A stretch of 64,000 bases of DNA from positions 13,836,001-13,900,000 of the forward strand of contig NC_087095.1 in the NCBI RefSeq assembly GCF_963855985.1, written 5' to 3'. This document shows, piece after piece, positions 48,391 to 60,500 of this stretch. How positions within the stretch are numbered: position 1 is the first letter of the stretch; the number at the start of each line of letters is the position of its first letter. Position numbers and translations under genes: made by a program. The DNA comes from Ostrinia nubilalis. Lineage: Eukaryota; Arthropoda; Insecta; Lepidoptera; Crambidae. A model generated the notes under the pieces. That model saw only the letters and a program-made list of their open reading frames with translations, was not told the origin of the DNA and ran no database searches.

Positions 48391-48525
48391 GTATCAAGCC
48401 ATCGTCAGGCCGATGCGGCCGCGCATGTCCAAAACCTGCTCCCTCATCATGATTGCTGGGATCTGGGTCAGCGGGATGCTGCTCGCTATACCCTGTCTTC
48501 TCTACTCCACTACTAAGGAATACAG
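48391..48525 (+). CDS. TkR86C: Tachykinin/natalisin-type GPCR, exon 4 (ICL2 and TM4)
   Basis: The acceptor is tttgtctag and the donor tacag|gtaatg. It completes the DRY motif (D130-R131-Y132), the class A G-protein switch, then QAIVRPMRPRMSK (second intracellular loop) and TM4 with W156 (W4.50) in IAGIWVSG, followed by LAIPCLLYST. Gln133 after DRY is unusual; Ile or Val is more common in related receptors. It ends in phase 2 within Arg176. Confidence 0.95.
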
Positions 48526-51476
48526 GTAATGTACATAAAATGTCTACCTTAAAATCATAGATACAGGTTGATGTCGTACCCTGAGTGCCCGAGCAACTGC
48601 ACGCAACCAGGAGGATTTAATGAATGCTGCTGACAACGCCACTCTTGTGGCGGAGTTTTGGTCTGACACTGTAGGTAGATTTGTTGTCGACACGATAAAA
48701 AGAAGAAGAAGATAGACACAGGAACATTTTTCTAAAGCTCAGACCTTTAAGAAACTTAATAAAATTGTAACTGTTGGTATAATGAAAGTATTTTTTACAC
48801 GTCACGGTAGATAAGTGCGTGATGTAAAACAAGGCAAATAAAAAATATGCTCAGAACGTGACATAAATATGCCGTGCTATGCCTGACTTTATGGTAATAA
48901 ACTTACTGAAGAGCCTAATTGTCAATTACCCTACTCCGCTAGCCTCTCGCTAGCAAAATCATTTAAAACCAAGCGATTTTAAAATAAAAAGCATAATTTA
49001 CTTTTACACGCCCGCCAGCACTAGTTGATAGAGTAAGCCTCATTTAGAGCTGGGAAATACAATAAAATTAAATACTAACAAAGAAAACAACCTTTTAATT
49101 TAGTTCCAACATTTTTTTCTTCATGATCTACTGACTGTAAATATTATAGGACAACGCTCTTTAATTATTTATAATCTCAGTGAGTAAAAAGGGGAACACA
49201 GAGATTTGTGCAAAAAAAATAACAATAGGTACATGTAAAACATCGTAGCTGCTACCCACACATATTATTTTATTAAAGAAAACTTGGGTTTTCGAAGAAA
49301 ATACTCAGCTGTTTGCTGGAGAAAAATAACCCAAAAACTTACTTAAATATTTTCTTCTTAATCTAATTCAAATTATCTTTACTCCCACTCAAAATCTGGC
49401 CCACGTAGGCTAGCCATCTGGTTTTACTGACGGAAAAACATTAACACAATAAGTATTTTAGTTTAGCAGAAGAAATAAAAATATGTTGAGTGCTTCCACG
49501 AAGATGTTTTTTCTATAAATATGTAGGAGTAATGTTTTTTTAACAAATTAGTAACATTTCTCTTATGTATCTATTCCTAGAAACCGACTAATACGGGGTG
49601 TCAAAGTCTCAGCTTTATAATAATTAGTTTCCCTAAAATAATCACCTTAAAATCCCGTTACTAATACTCCAAAACAATATAATGTTTTAGTAAAACGAAA
49701 ACTCACTGAATAAAGATTCACAGAATTACAAAAGACGCGTATTAAAAGGTTACATGATCAAAGATGTCAAAAACATCACAACAGTAAAAAAACGTTTACC
49801 GAGACCTTGTGGAGTATCGTTTAATCTATTACACTGTCAGTATGTATCATACTTACTCGTAGTATCAAGTTAAATTATATCGTGTGTAATATATAGACAC
49901 CAAAATATTATTCTTTAAAAAACTTCTTACTTTTAGCATAACACCAAACTCACTCAGTCATCCCAGATTTTTATGTATTACTGATACGCTTAAATCAGAA
50001 CTTAATATAATTCAAAGTTTCAATAAAATTAAATACATCTCGAGCGGGTTATGATACTTAAACATAGATTTATGAGTAGGTACCAAAGTAAAAATCTAGA
50101 CCTTAAAGCTTATTTTATGAATAATGATGAATGATTTTTCTGAGTAGTGTGGCATTTGAGTGATAAATTCTAAACGAGAAACTTTATTTTACCGTCATAA
50201 TAGAAATTCTGCCATAAAAATGCAATCTTGCTCGTATAATTTCTTACCCAATTCATTCAGTCAATCCATTTCCTGTCACTTTTTATATTATTTTCATCGG
50301 AACAAAGGACTTAAGAAGCTTGCAAGTTGGATCTCGCATTTCAATGTAAAAAGAACCTTCAGCTATCGAGAAATATTCGAGCCGTTTTTCTAGGAAGCCC
50401 TGGATTAGGTTGAATAAATATTAGATTCTTTATTGAAAAGGAAAATACGTTTTTAAGGGACTAGATTTTGCGAGTCACGACTCTTCCACTTTTTATAAGA
50501 TATCGTTTTATGATTTCTACACGACCTCATCACTTACAAAAGACTTTGAGCATTAAGGAATAACGATTTTATGGCTTGGAATTAACTTGTATATAGTTTA
50601 GATAACATATAGGCCATAAAAAACGTTTACTTTGGTAATGTTAATATAATATTACTTGAAATTAACTTTGTTTTCCGATTAAAAAATTCGAGTCATAATC
50701 ATCTAATCCTTCAACACCATGCTGACACGTAAATTCTCATATTGGCGTAATATTCGAACTATCAGTGAGACCTACACGCTATCTCGTTGGTATCTTATCT
50801 AAAACTATTTACGAATATAAAATAACTACCCAAAAATACCTTAAATACCTACCTAATTATTTATCCAATCTAAAATTTCTCATAAAAAGTTGACTCTTGG
50901 AATCGAAGGGAAATTATATTAACATCCCAATCTGAAAAAATTGAAATTCATAGAGGCAAAAAAAGCTATTCCTAGGAAAACATTTATGGAACGGAATATT
51001 TTGAAAGCCTGTTTTTTTGACATTTCTAAACTAATTTACCGACGGAACTTTAATCCTTGATTGATTTAGAGCCTGGAAAATACCAGTAATTGGGTGAAAA
51101 GTAAAAAAAAAACGTTAAGCTTCTTAGTTCGGGATTGGAAAAAAATTGCCAAGACCACATTTTGGAACACGCATGTCGCATACTGTAATATTTTTTAAAT
51201 CTTTTTACACGACACTTTGTTGACACGACAGGTTTTAGTAGAAACGATTTACTAGTATTTTCTGATAAATCAAACTTTAATAACTTTCTTAGTAACTTCC
51301 AAGTTTAACTACAATAATATTATACTTGAGTTTAGCCAAGGTCTGCTGAAGTGGTAGGCAAAGTTTGTTTTCCTCCGACAATAGGCCTCTTACCTCCTCG
51401 AGTTGTGTGCTAGTGAAGTAGTAACTATGTATGCAAGTACATTGCAATTTAATTAACTGATCAAACCTTGTTTCAG
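48526..51476 (+). other. Receptor intron 4 (3.0 kb)
   Basis: GT..AG bounded (gtaatg to tttcag). It is AT-rich. I recognise no repeat boundary, gene or RNA in it. Confidence 0.8.
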
Positions 51477-51554
51477 ATCGAAGGGCACCCTCAAAACTGC
51501 GTGCCTATTATCGTGGCCTGATGGATTGCCCGATGTCTCATATATGGATTTCGT
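51477..51554 (+). CDS. TkR86C: Tachykinin/natalisin-type GPCR, exon 5 (ECL2)
   Basis: A 78-bp exon with acceptor tttcag and donor ttcgt|gtaagt. It encodes SKGTLKTACLLSWPDG..., where C185 is the second extracellular loop Cys expected to pair with C106, and the W-P-D-G motif is typical of tachykinin-type receptors. It ends in phase 2 within Val202, entering TM5. Confidence 0.93.
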
Positions 51555-53200
51555 GTAAGTAACACTTAGATTGAATGATATGGAGGTTTTTTTAAAACAC
51601 ATTAAAACGCAATTTGTCAATTTAAGTTTGAAATCGAAACAATTTCATAAAAAGGCACGTGCTACAGGACTTTCAAATAAAATAACCTTTTCGTTAATGT
51701 CAGCGTTCCTAACTAACCAAATTAAAAAATCCCTTTCACTCAATTTATTAGTCGTGACTCCTAACTACAGCCCGTCATTCGAACCCCTTGCAAAGGCGAA
51801 TCACCTAACTTTGTATAAAGGCAGCGAGTGCCGTTTTGTGGAACAAGCCCGTGACAAAATGATCCTTTGAAGGCCACGCCAAAGGTAATTTTCGGACCTG
51901 AGTAGAGCCACTAAAGTACTAAGTCGCGTTGAAAGAGTTTTCTAATAACGTCTATCTGACCTAGTAACAGAACGGGATGTCAAATACAACCTTCCCCGAA
52001 GTCGTTTTCATCAAAATTACTAAAACCTTTTTATTATAATACTATATTAATATCTTTCTAGGAAATTGATATGAGATTGATATTGATATTGATATTGCTT
52101 ACAGAACTGTAAGTAAATATGATAGTTTTTATTTCGTTGTCTTTCCAAACTTTGCAACATCATGCGACAAAGCAATTTGGTTTGCTATTTTGTTTTTAAT
52201 CAAAACCAGGCTATAGCGTGCGGGCCCATAGATGATATCTGACGGATGGCACAAACAGATTTGGGGTCAGATAATGCAATAATAATGCCACTAAAGCCCA
52301 TTGTAGCTCGTAAATTATAAAGCTTATTGGGGAGAGTCGTAAAAACTAGCAATTTATATTTACCTTTTGGCGAAATCAGAATTTTTACCTATTTGCCATT
52401 TGATTTACGCAAGTTATAAAAGTTCACAGATTGCTACATGAAATAAATAATGTACCAAGGTTTAAAGCAATATATAGATGATTAATAAATACAAACGAGG
52501 CTCTAAAATTATTAAAATTAATTTTGAATGATGCATATTTTTTAAAATGATATAAAACTTTACAAAGATGTTACATGCTAATAATCTTTGAGTAGGCACT
52601 AGGTAGTTTAGATCTTTTACAGATAAATAATAAATCCATTAAACATTACAAGTAAAAGCAGAAACTTTAATTAGACTTTCTCTTACAAATATGTTTGATT
52701 TATCAATTTAAACTTTTTAATTTAATGGAAGTGAAATTACGGGATTTGTTCCAAACATGCACTCGCGTATAGTTTTTTTTCAACTGTACATACATTAACT
52801 TAAGTTGGGCTCATACATTACTGCGGCAATATGCGTCACCGTGCGTTGGTTTTATGAATTCGTAATGGATTTATACAGATGTAATATTAAAAGTGATGAT
52901 GATGTAGATTTAATACTTGCTTCGTCATTCATCTTAGGGCTCGCTAATTCACAATTTAGATACAAAAGATAAACGTCCAGGTCGTTAGTGCGAGTGGATC
53001 TTGACCTGCAACGTCCGTACTGCAGATTGAGGATTGAAGTAGGAGCTGGCGTCTCGCCAAACCACTGTTTGCAGCATCTAGTATGGACGGCACATCAAGC
53101 TAACTGCGGCATCTTATCTTGGTAGAATAAGAGCTATTTTTCAACAAAAAAGTTTGTGACGCTTCAAACTGTAAATCGGACATTATAGACGCGAGTCATA

Positions 53201-53352
53201 GGCTGAGTTGCACCACCTAATTTTGACCGTAACCATAACGATAACCGGTGTTTTTTGTATGTTTGACAGATTCCTGGCGTTTGTAAAAGTAAAATGGTGC
53301 AACCCAGCCTGAGGCTAAAGTTACCATTAAAGTTAGGTGGTGCAACTCAGCC
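53201..53352. mobile_element. MITE with ggctgagttgcaccacctaa TIR, 152 bp
   Basis: The perfect 20-bp ends 'ggctgagttgcaccacctaa' and 'ttaggtggtgcaactcagcc' are followed inside by an additional inverted 'atggtgcaacccagcct'. There is no coding capacity. Confidence 0.8.
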
Positions 53353-53402
53353 TTAAATTCCAACGACTATTTATCAACTTTTTATTTCTGATTATTTTTT
53401 AC

Positions 53403-53573
53403 TGCTGAAGCTGGAAACATTGAATTTTCAGATAGATCCAATTTATTTTGTAACCTATTATTGGTACCGTTGGATAGAGCTCGTGAAGCACTTTCAGGAT
53501 CAGTAACGAGTTTTTGGAAATCTTGTATAGTTTAGAAATAATCGAGTGAGATCACTTATCGTTTCCACCCTGT
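53403..53573. mobile_element. MITE family B copy 4, right half only
   Basis: It matches the right half of the 3441-3674 copy ('gctggaaacattgaattttc' through 'acttatcgtttccaccctgt') but the left TIR is missing, so it is truncated. Confidence 0.75.
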
Positions 53574-54148
53574 ATAGACCTAAACTTAATAGACGTGAAG
53601 ACCTAGATAGATCGGATAATCATAGCCATAAAGCTCAGACTACTTGTGCTCTTGTGCGGTTGAAGAAACTTAAGCACCGAAGTAAAGGGTTGTAAAAATA
53701 AAATATTTTTAGTGACCGGATGGTTTTATCCCTTCAGTCTTAGGTTTTAGTTAGTGTTCCTTTTTATTTACCATCTAAGTAACTAATGTAAAACTAATAA
53801 TATGTATGTGAAAACAAAACGAATTCATTTTCAAATCCTTTTGTGTTTCTAGCTCAGTGTTATAATATTAGATTGTAATGAAGATATTTGTATTCAAATA
53901 TCGTGGCCCATCTGCACACTCGATTATGTTATAATAATATTGCCTTTTTCCCTACATTGAATCAGGTATTTTCAGTAACTTCAACCGACCGAAGAGAATG
54001 TAGACTGAATTTTAATAATACATGATAATGTGGGCTTAATTTTAATAATATCTTCTTTAAAATTGTTATTTTAAGAGTCTTTCTCTACAAAAGCCTTTTT
54101 TACAGTTTTCAGCTACTATATCAATTGAAAATGTTTCTTATTACACAG

Positions 54149-54299
54149 GTACCAAGTGCTATTCTTCGTGGTCACATACGCGGTCCCAATGCTGGGCATG
54201 ACGTTCTTCTACTCAGCAATGGGTAAAGTTTTATGGGGGTCCGGGTCCATCGGGGAACTGACGCAGCGACAGGTGGACTCGATACGATCGAAACGAAAG
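54149..54299 (+). CDS. TkR86C: Tachykinin/natalisin-type GPCR, exon 6 (TM5 and ICL3)
   Basis: The acceptor is acacag and the donor cgaaag|gttagt. It encodes YQVLFFVVTYAVPMLGMTFF (TM5 with P215, P5.50), then YSAMGKVLWGSGSIGELTQR and QVDSIRSKRK, the third intracellular loop with the conserved LWGS..IGE and basic SKRK end that couples to G protein in this family. It ends in phase 0 after Lys252. The following exon should encode VV(R/K)M.. and TM6 (CWLP) but is not present before the window ends. Confidence 0.95.
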
Positions 54300-54316
54300 G
54301 TTAGTTAGGCCTTGGG

Positions 54317-54687
54317 CAGACCAAACGCGGGGCAGTAGCAGCGCAGTTTGAATAGCAGGAAGTAGTACAAGAAACTCTTTGAAGTGTGTCACACCAAATT
54401 TGAACGCGGGCCCGCGCTCCAACCGCGCCGCACTGCAACTGCCGAACGACAAACCAGGCAGCGCGGGAGCGGGACAGAAGCCCGCGCTGTTGTATTACTA
54501 TGGCGGCCATATTAGCATGACACACCGGAGGCAGGGCGGTAGCAGCGCGTTGAAAGCGGTTTTTTTTCGAATATTGAAATTTTTGACAACCGCCCGCGTT
54601 GCAACTGCTTTGAAACTGCGCTGCTTTCAGTGTGCCTACTGCCGCGCTGCAACTGACCCGCACTGCTTCTGACCCGCGTTTGGTCTG
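54317..54687. mobile_element. GC-rich foldback element, 371 bp, at the exon 6 donor
   Basis: The ends 'cagaccaaacgcgg' and 'ccgcgtttggtctg' are exact reverse complements. Further inside, 'cagtagcagcgcagtttga' on the left pairs loosely with 'aactgcgctgctttcag' on the right. The interior is GC-rich compared with the intron around it. It begins 17 bp after the exon 6 splice donor. The open frames inside it on both strands have no domains. Confidence 0.75.
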
Positions 54688-54707
54688 TGGAAGCCTTTAT
54701 TGTTTGG

Positions 54708-54838
54708 TACAGCTAGCGTCAAATAGTTTGTGATACCCAAAGTGGCCAAAAAGTTGACCTTATTCCAGTTGTAACAAAGACGTGTTGCGAACTTTTTGGC
54801 TACTTTGGGTGTCATGAATTATTTGACGCTGACTGTAG
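54708..54838. mobile_element. MITE family C, copy 2
   Basis: The ends 'tacagctagcgtcaaatag' and 'ttatttgacgctgactgta' and the inner 'acccaaagtggccaaaaag' / 'ctttttggctactttgggt' form TIRs of about 50 bp. It is related to 9824-9963. Confidence 0.8.
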
Positions 54839-56454
54839 TACTATGTATACTTTAACGGGCAACATCAGAAGGGCGTTTGCTACGTCAGTTTTAAACAATA
54901 GGGATAACATCAGAGTAATGATCGTAAATTAAGAGGAGTTGCTGAAGCTTACGTTTTCTTAATTAAACTTATGCTTTATAAAGATAGAATGCACAAATTA
55001 ATTACTACATAATATTTGAGAACGGTTAATTTTTTATTAAAGATGTTATATTTTGTGAATGTTTACGCACCTATCTCAGAAAGTAGAGTAGAATATTTGA
55101 TTGAGAATGAAATCACCACTTTACGCAGATTACATTTAAATATTACCTACTTGCATTTAGTTGATCGAGCATACACTAAATATATTCACACTAGTGATGC
55201 TACATGCCTTTAGCAAGTGGGAAAGTGATACCACGAGTGTGTTACCGATCGGATATTGCATCTACCCCGGATATTGGCAGCAGCTCAATTCACCGTATAA
55301 CTCGTTAGGTATGTGTGAATTTGGATAAACACAGGTGCTAGGAACATTCACTCAATGTTAATTAGTGAATTTACATAACAGTAACAATAGATTCTGTCTC
55401 CCAACCTTGATAACATAGTCTTCTTAACCATTTTTGTTCGTTGACATTTCACTCTTTATTGTGTTCGTTTATAGTTGTCCATACGCTAAAGTGATTATTA
55501 ATTCAATCATTTTGACAATCATACCAAACTGGAGCGTATGTTCAAAGAGTGCGTCTCACCCTATTACTTTGAAGTTATAATATTGAGATTACTTCTTGTT
55601 ATTATGTTATCAGACTCTGTGTATACCAAAGTCAAGAAAGTAGATTGTGTGGGTTGTAACAACCAAATTCAATCCTCGTGCAAAATATAATGAGCTACCA
55701 TAGGCATTACGCATTACTACAGAAAGCTGAGTTGAGTACTTTTAACAAGTCATTAAATGTGAAGAACGGAAAATATTTTAATTAAACCAAGAGCGATAGA
55801 ATGAAACGGGAAAAGGCAGTTATTATCGGAAAATGTACAGCTATTTATTTACAATTCGTTTGAAGACATGGACAAATTGGAAGCTGAAATGAAAGGCATG
55901 TGAAAGGAAATACGCAAAGTACCTGTGCAAAGTAAATCATACTGTTGTTTGAAGATATTACAAATCTATACCACAATATCAGTATTTGTGTAAAAGAGGT
56001 TTTCCGCAGTAACAAAGTCCCGCCAAGTCGCTCGAGTGAGACTCATTAAAGTCTTTTTCACCTAAGATGATCCGTATGACGTTTCGAGTTTGAAAGATTT
56101 AGAGATGTCACATAACTAAACCATAGCGATTTATCTATCGATTTTTTTCGAAGAGTTAGTAAAACCTACTTTTAGAGAAATATTTTGTATAGGTGTTATT
56201 TAACAAAAAACATGTTTTTTTTAATTACAAATATTATTGTAACAATTTTTTATAGATAATATTCAAATTTCATGGTTCGTGTTCAAAAAAACGATTCCTA
56301 AAAAGTACTGGTTCTGTTTCTTTAAATTAAAACCTATTAATTTGTTTTCAATGCGTTTATTAAAGTCAATAATTGAAAAATATAGTTTATTTTTGTGATG
56401 TTTTTAATAACTAAGTATTCACTGCAATCGATTAATGAACCGCGGAAATAATCG

Positions 56455-56695
56455 TGTTCCGGCTCATAATTCACCTACACACAGTTTGGTTGTGGTGCTT
56501 CATAAAGAGACAATTGCCGTCAAGTTTTTTGTAGGAGTTAGATGTGTCAGTTTGGTTTAATAAAATGAAATGTCAAAACTTCACTTACCTTTTGGTCGTC
56601 TACAAGACAACACTGTAAATCTAAATTGCATTATAATCAGAGTTCAAAAAGTCATCAAGAGTTTTATTTGGCTCCATTGTGTCAACGACAAGACA
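56455..56695 (+). repeat. 5' LTR of element 2
   Basis: It starts tgttccggctcataattcac and ends gtcaacgacaagaca. It contains AATAAA at 56559-56564. It appears identical to 62827-63067. Confidence 0.95.
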
Positions 56696-56700
56696 TAAAT

Positions 56701-56717
56701 TGGTGGCCCATGAGGGG
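56701..56717 (+). other. Primer-binding site of element 2, tRNA-Ile type
   Basis: 'tggtggcccatgagggg' begins 5 bases after the LTR. Its reverse complement ends ..catgggccacca, which fits the 3' end of animal tRNA-Ile (acceptor GGCCCAT) from memory. An 11-base match to its start (tggtggcccat) recurs at 57211-57221. Confidence 0.7.
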
Positions 56718-57522
56718 AACAAAATCGCAGAACAAAATTGCAGAAGATACAAAACCGTTCAACAAATTCGAAATTCAAGACCAACGGAAGGACGAGCAAA
56801 TTCCCAAAAATTCGAGCAGCTGAGGAAAGCGGAGCAGTAAGGCAGCCAAAGCATTACGCCGTCTCATCGTGCCATCGGATTAATGAGATAAGTGCCCAGT
56901 CCTTTACCAAATTCCTAAATCCAAGTCTATACCTAAAACATAACCTAAACTCATTCCCGTACTATTGGATCGTTTTCACTTGTTGCAATCAAATTATCCA
57001 AGTTTTACGATAATTGTAAGTGGATATTTGGAGTTATTTAGGTAAAATATTGCAAAATATCGTAATAATTCTAGAGGCAAGGTACATCCCACCTACCCAC
57101 TTTCAAAAATTGTGTATAATTATCGTAGCAAAATCCATTAACTTTTATATAAGTCTATATTCATTCAATTATTTAACTCGGAATTATTATTTATTTGTGA
57201 TAACCGAGTTTGGTGGCCCATTGAAATTAAAACGTTAAACTTTTACATAAAATTGAAACTCAAGTTGTTACACGTAGGTCATAGTTGTTTGCCGAATATT
57301 TCAGGCTCATCAAAATTATCAAGTGCAGGAGCACTGAGCGTGCCTAAGCTGTGCGCCGTGCTGCGCATTAGCGGCGTCGACGCCGGTTTCCCGAGTCTAC
57401 GCGCAAACACCGAGGAGGAGCGTGAGCTAAATTAATTATTCCTTCTTGACTATTTGCTGATTTATATTCAGTCGCCTTTTGTAAATTTCTTGTTTGTGCT
57501 GTATTTATTTCTATAAATTACA

Positions 57523-60500
57523 ATGGAATCTGAAAGATCGGGTAGGTCTAATTTTGAAAAGGCTGACGAGAAAAGAGTTAGAGAATTATGTATAAAGCGA
57601 AGTTCAGTAAAAGGTCAAATCACTAAATTCAAACATTTTTTGTCGAATATAAGTCAGCAAGAAGAATTGGCGAACCTTGAGTTGGCCGAGTTGACTTTGA
57701 AGCTCGGCAAGTTTGAGGCTTTGTCCATGAAGTTCGATGAGTTGCAAAGTCAGATTGAAGTTTTTAACCCTGAGAATTTAGACGGGGAGTTAAACGAGAG
57801 GGAAAATATTGAACATGATTTCGTGGCAAACATAGCATTAGCAAAAAATATAATAGAACGTCAAAATAAATTACAACAAAGACGCGAATCATTTTTTGAC
57901 GCGGATGCTCACTGTTCTTTAGAAAGTAACGGTAATATTAATAGCAATACAATGGGATTTAAATTGCCGCAAATACAAATTTCTAAGTTCGATGGAACTT
58001 ATTTCAGATGGCTTGAGTTTCATGATACGTTTGAGAGCTTGATACACAATAATTCCCACATTTCTCCTGTCCACAAGTTTCATTATCTTGTCTCATATCT
58101 GGAAGGAGAAGCTGCTCGAATAATATCTAACTTAGAGATATCAGCATCTAATTATAAAGAAGCGTGGCAATTGTTGTGTAATCGTTACAATAATAAAAGA
58201 TTGTTAACCAATCATCATTTAAACTCATTGTTTAGTATTCAGCCTTTAAATCGCGAATCTGAAAAGTCACTTAGGTTCTTAGTTGATCACGTGACGAAAA
58301 ACTTGCGTGCATTATCCAGCTTGGGACAGCCTACGGACAAGTGGGATATGTTACTAATATTTATGTTGTCATCCAAATTAGACAGTCACACACTCACTAA
58401 GTGGGAAGAATATCGCAACGTTTTAGACGATATACCTACTTTAAACCAATTTTATAAGTTTTTAACGGACCGTGCTGACGTGCTCGAATCTATACATAGG
58501 AGTAAATATGACAACAATAACTATAATTCAGCAAAAGGTGCGTCATCAGCGGCGGCACCCGCGCGTAATTATGCAGCGACGAGCAATCATAATAATTACA
58601 ACAATAATAATAGCCGATCTACTAAGTCGTTCGCTGCACTGAATACGCAACGGTCAGGAACATTTTTGTGTATTATTTGTGGTGACAACCATAGAATTTA
58701 TGATTGTGCTATGTTTAAATCAAAAGGCATAGATGAGCGATTGAATTATGTTAAAAAATATAAGCTTTGCGCCAATTGTTTGCGTCAAGGTCACCCGTTG
58801 AGCGAGTGCCGTATGGGGCCTTGCCGCGAATGCAACGAACGGCATAATAGTTTGTTACATAGGCCAAGAGCCATGGTGCATGATTCTAAATTAGACACTT
58901 CGTCTAATGAAACTATTGTTAATTTTTCAAAACTCAAACAAGAGCAAGTGCTTTTATCAACTGCCATAATTGAAATATCCAATCCAAATACACACAAAAC
59001 AACTCGAGCTCGTGCATTATTGGATTGCGGAAGTCAATCGTCATTTATGACTAAATCATTAAAAAACAAATTAGGTCTAAATTCAAATCAAATAAATGAC
59101 ATAAACGTAATTGGCGTAGGTAATAATTCATGCTGTAAGATCGAAGAAACATGCACTGCTAACATAAGTTCATTAAATAAAAACGAATTTAATATTGATT
59201 TGCAATTTTTTATCTTAAATGAATTAACTAGCAAAATACCTTCAATTCAAATTGATATTAACTCACTAAAAATTCCAAAAAATATAACCTTGGCGGATCC
59301 CACTTTCTGTCAGCCCTCTAAGATAGATATTTTAATTGGTGCTGACATATTTTGGGACATAATAGGAAATGAACAGCTGTCATTAGGCCTCGGTTACCCT
59401 AAACTTCATAGTTCAAAATTCGGATGGCTAGTTTCTGGTCCATTCAACCCAAATTCAAATTTTATATCAAAAAATTCGATACAATGTAATTTTATGCAAA
59501 AGGAACAAAATAACTCTGATAACGAAATAGACAAAATGCTTCCAATTTTCTGGAATCTAGAAGAAATTCCAAATAGCAAAAATATATTATGCGAAAGTGA
59601 TAATTTTTGTGAAAATCATTTCATGCAAAATACTGTAAGGTTAGATAGTGGTAGATTTCGAGTGAAATTACCCTTGAAGGAGTCACCTGACTGTTTAGGG
59701 GATAGTTTTAACTTGGCAAAAAGGCGATTTTTTAACCTAGAAAAAAGGTTTAGGCGAAATCCAGATATAAAATTGCAATATACAAAATTCATTGATGAAT
59801 ACGCAGAATTGAGACATTTATCTGAATGTCAGTCAAAACCTGATATTGCTTGTTTCTTGTGTCATCATCCCGTTCTAAAGGAAGACAGCGAGTCAACAAA
59901 ATTACGCGTCGTGTTTGATGGCTCCGCGGCATCTTCTTCGGGTTATTCTTTAAACGACATTTTAACAGTGGGTCCAACTGTGCAGGATTCGTTGTTTGCT
60001 ATATTGATTAGAGCTCGGCAACATAGATACATCTTGACAGGAGACATAGAAAAAATGTACCGTCAGGTAGAGGTCGATGAAGGTGATCGTAACCTTCAAT
60101 TGATTTTGTGGAGGGATCAGGAATCCCAACCTTTAAAAATATTAAAACTAAACACACTCACGTATGGCACGGCCAGCGCGAGTTATTTAAGTACTAGGTG
60201 CATTAAACAATTAGGCGAAGAATGTGAGGATGAGATGATCAAAGACATCATCCAACACGATTTTTATGTCGATGACCTGATCTGTGGCAGTGATAGTAAA
60301 GATCAGCTGCGTTACATCTTAAACTCGGTCTCTAAAGTGCTTGTCTCTGGATGTTTTAATTTGAGAAAATTGAAAAGTAACTTACCCGATGTTTTTGAAA
60401 ATTGTGACATGAATACAAATGATAATTTAACTTTTAGCGAATCAACAAGCACTTTAGGGATGGGGTGGAAGCCTTCTACAGATGTTTTTAATTTTCCGAC

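Larger units (their letters stand above)
51555..54148 (+). other. Receptor intron 5 (2.6 kb)
   Basis: GT..AG bounded (gtaagt to acacag). It contains a short (gatatt)n run at about 52070-52098, a MITE at 53201-53352 and a partial family B MITE at 53403-53573. The rest, including the 99-codon frame starting at 51571, has no recognisable content. Confidence 0.8.

Noticed and set aside
54231..54672. Overlapping open frames of 73 to 120 codons on both strands and a GC-rich patch that might suggest a CpG-island promoter or gene.
   Set aside because: The patch coincides with an inverted-repeat element and the frames mirror each other on opposite strands, as expected for a GC-rich palindrome.
56626..57435. 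Several open frames of 60 to 91 codons upstream of Gag-Pol as separate genes, such as an envelope.
   Set aside because: They lie in the 5' LTR and leader, lack domains or membrane-protein features, and BEL/Pao elements of this type usually have no extra gene there.
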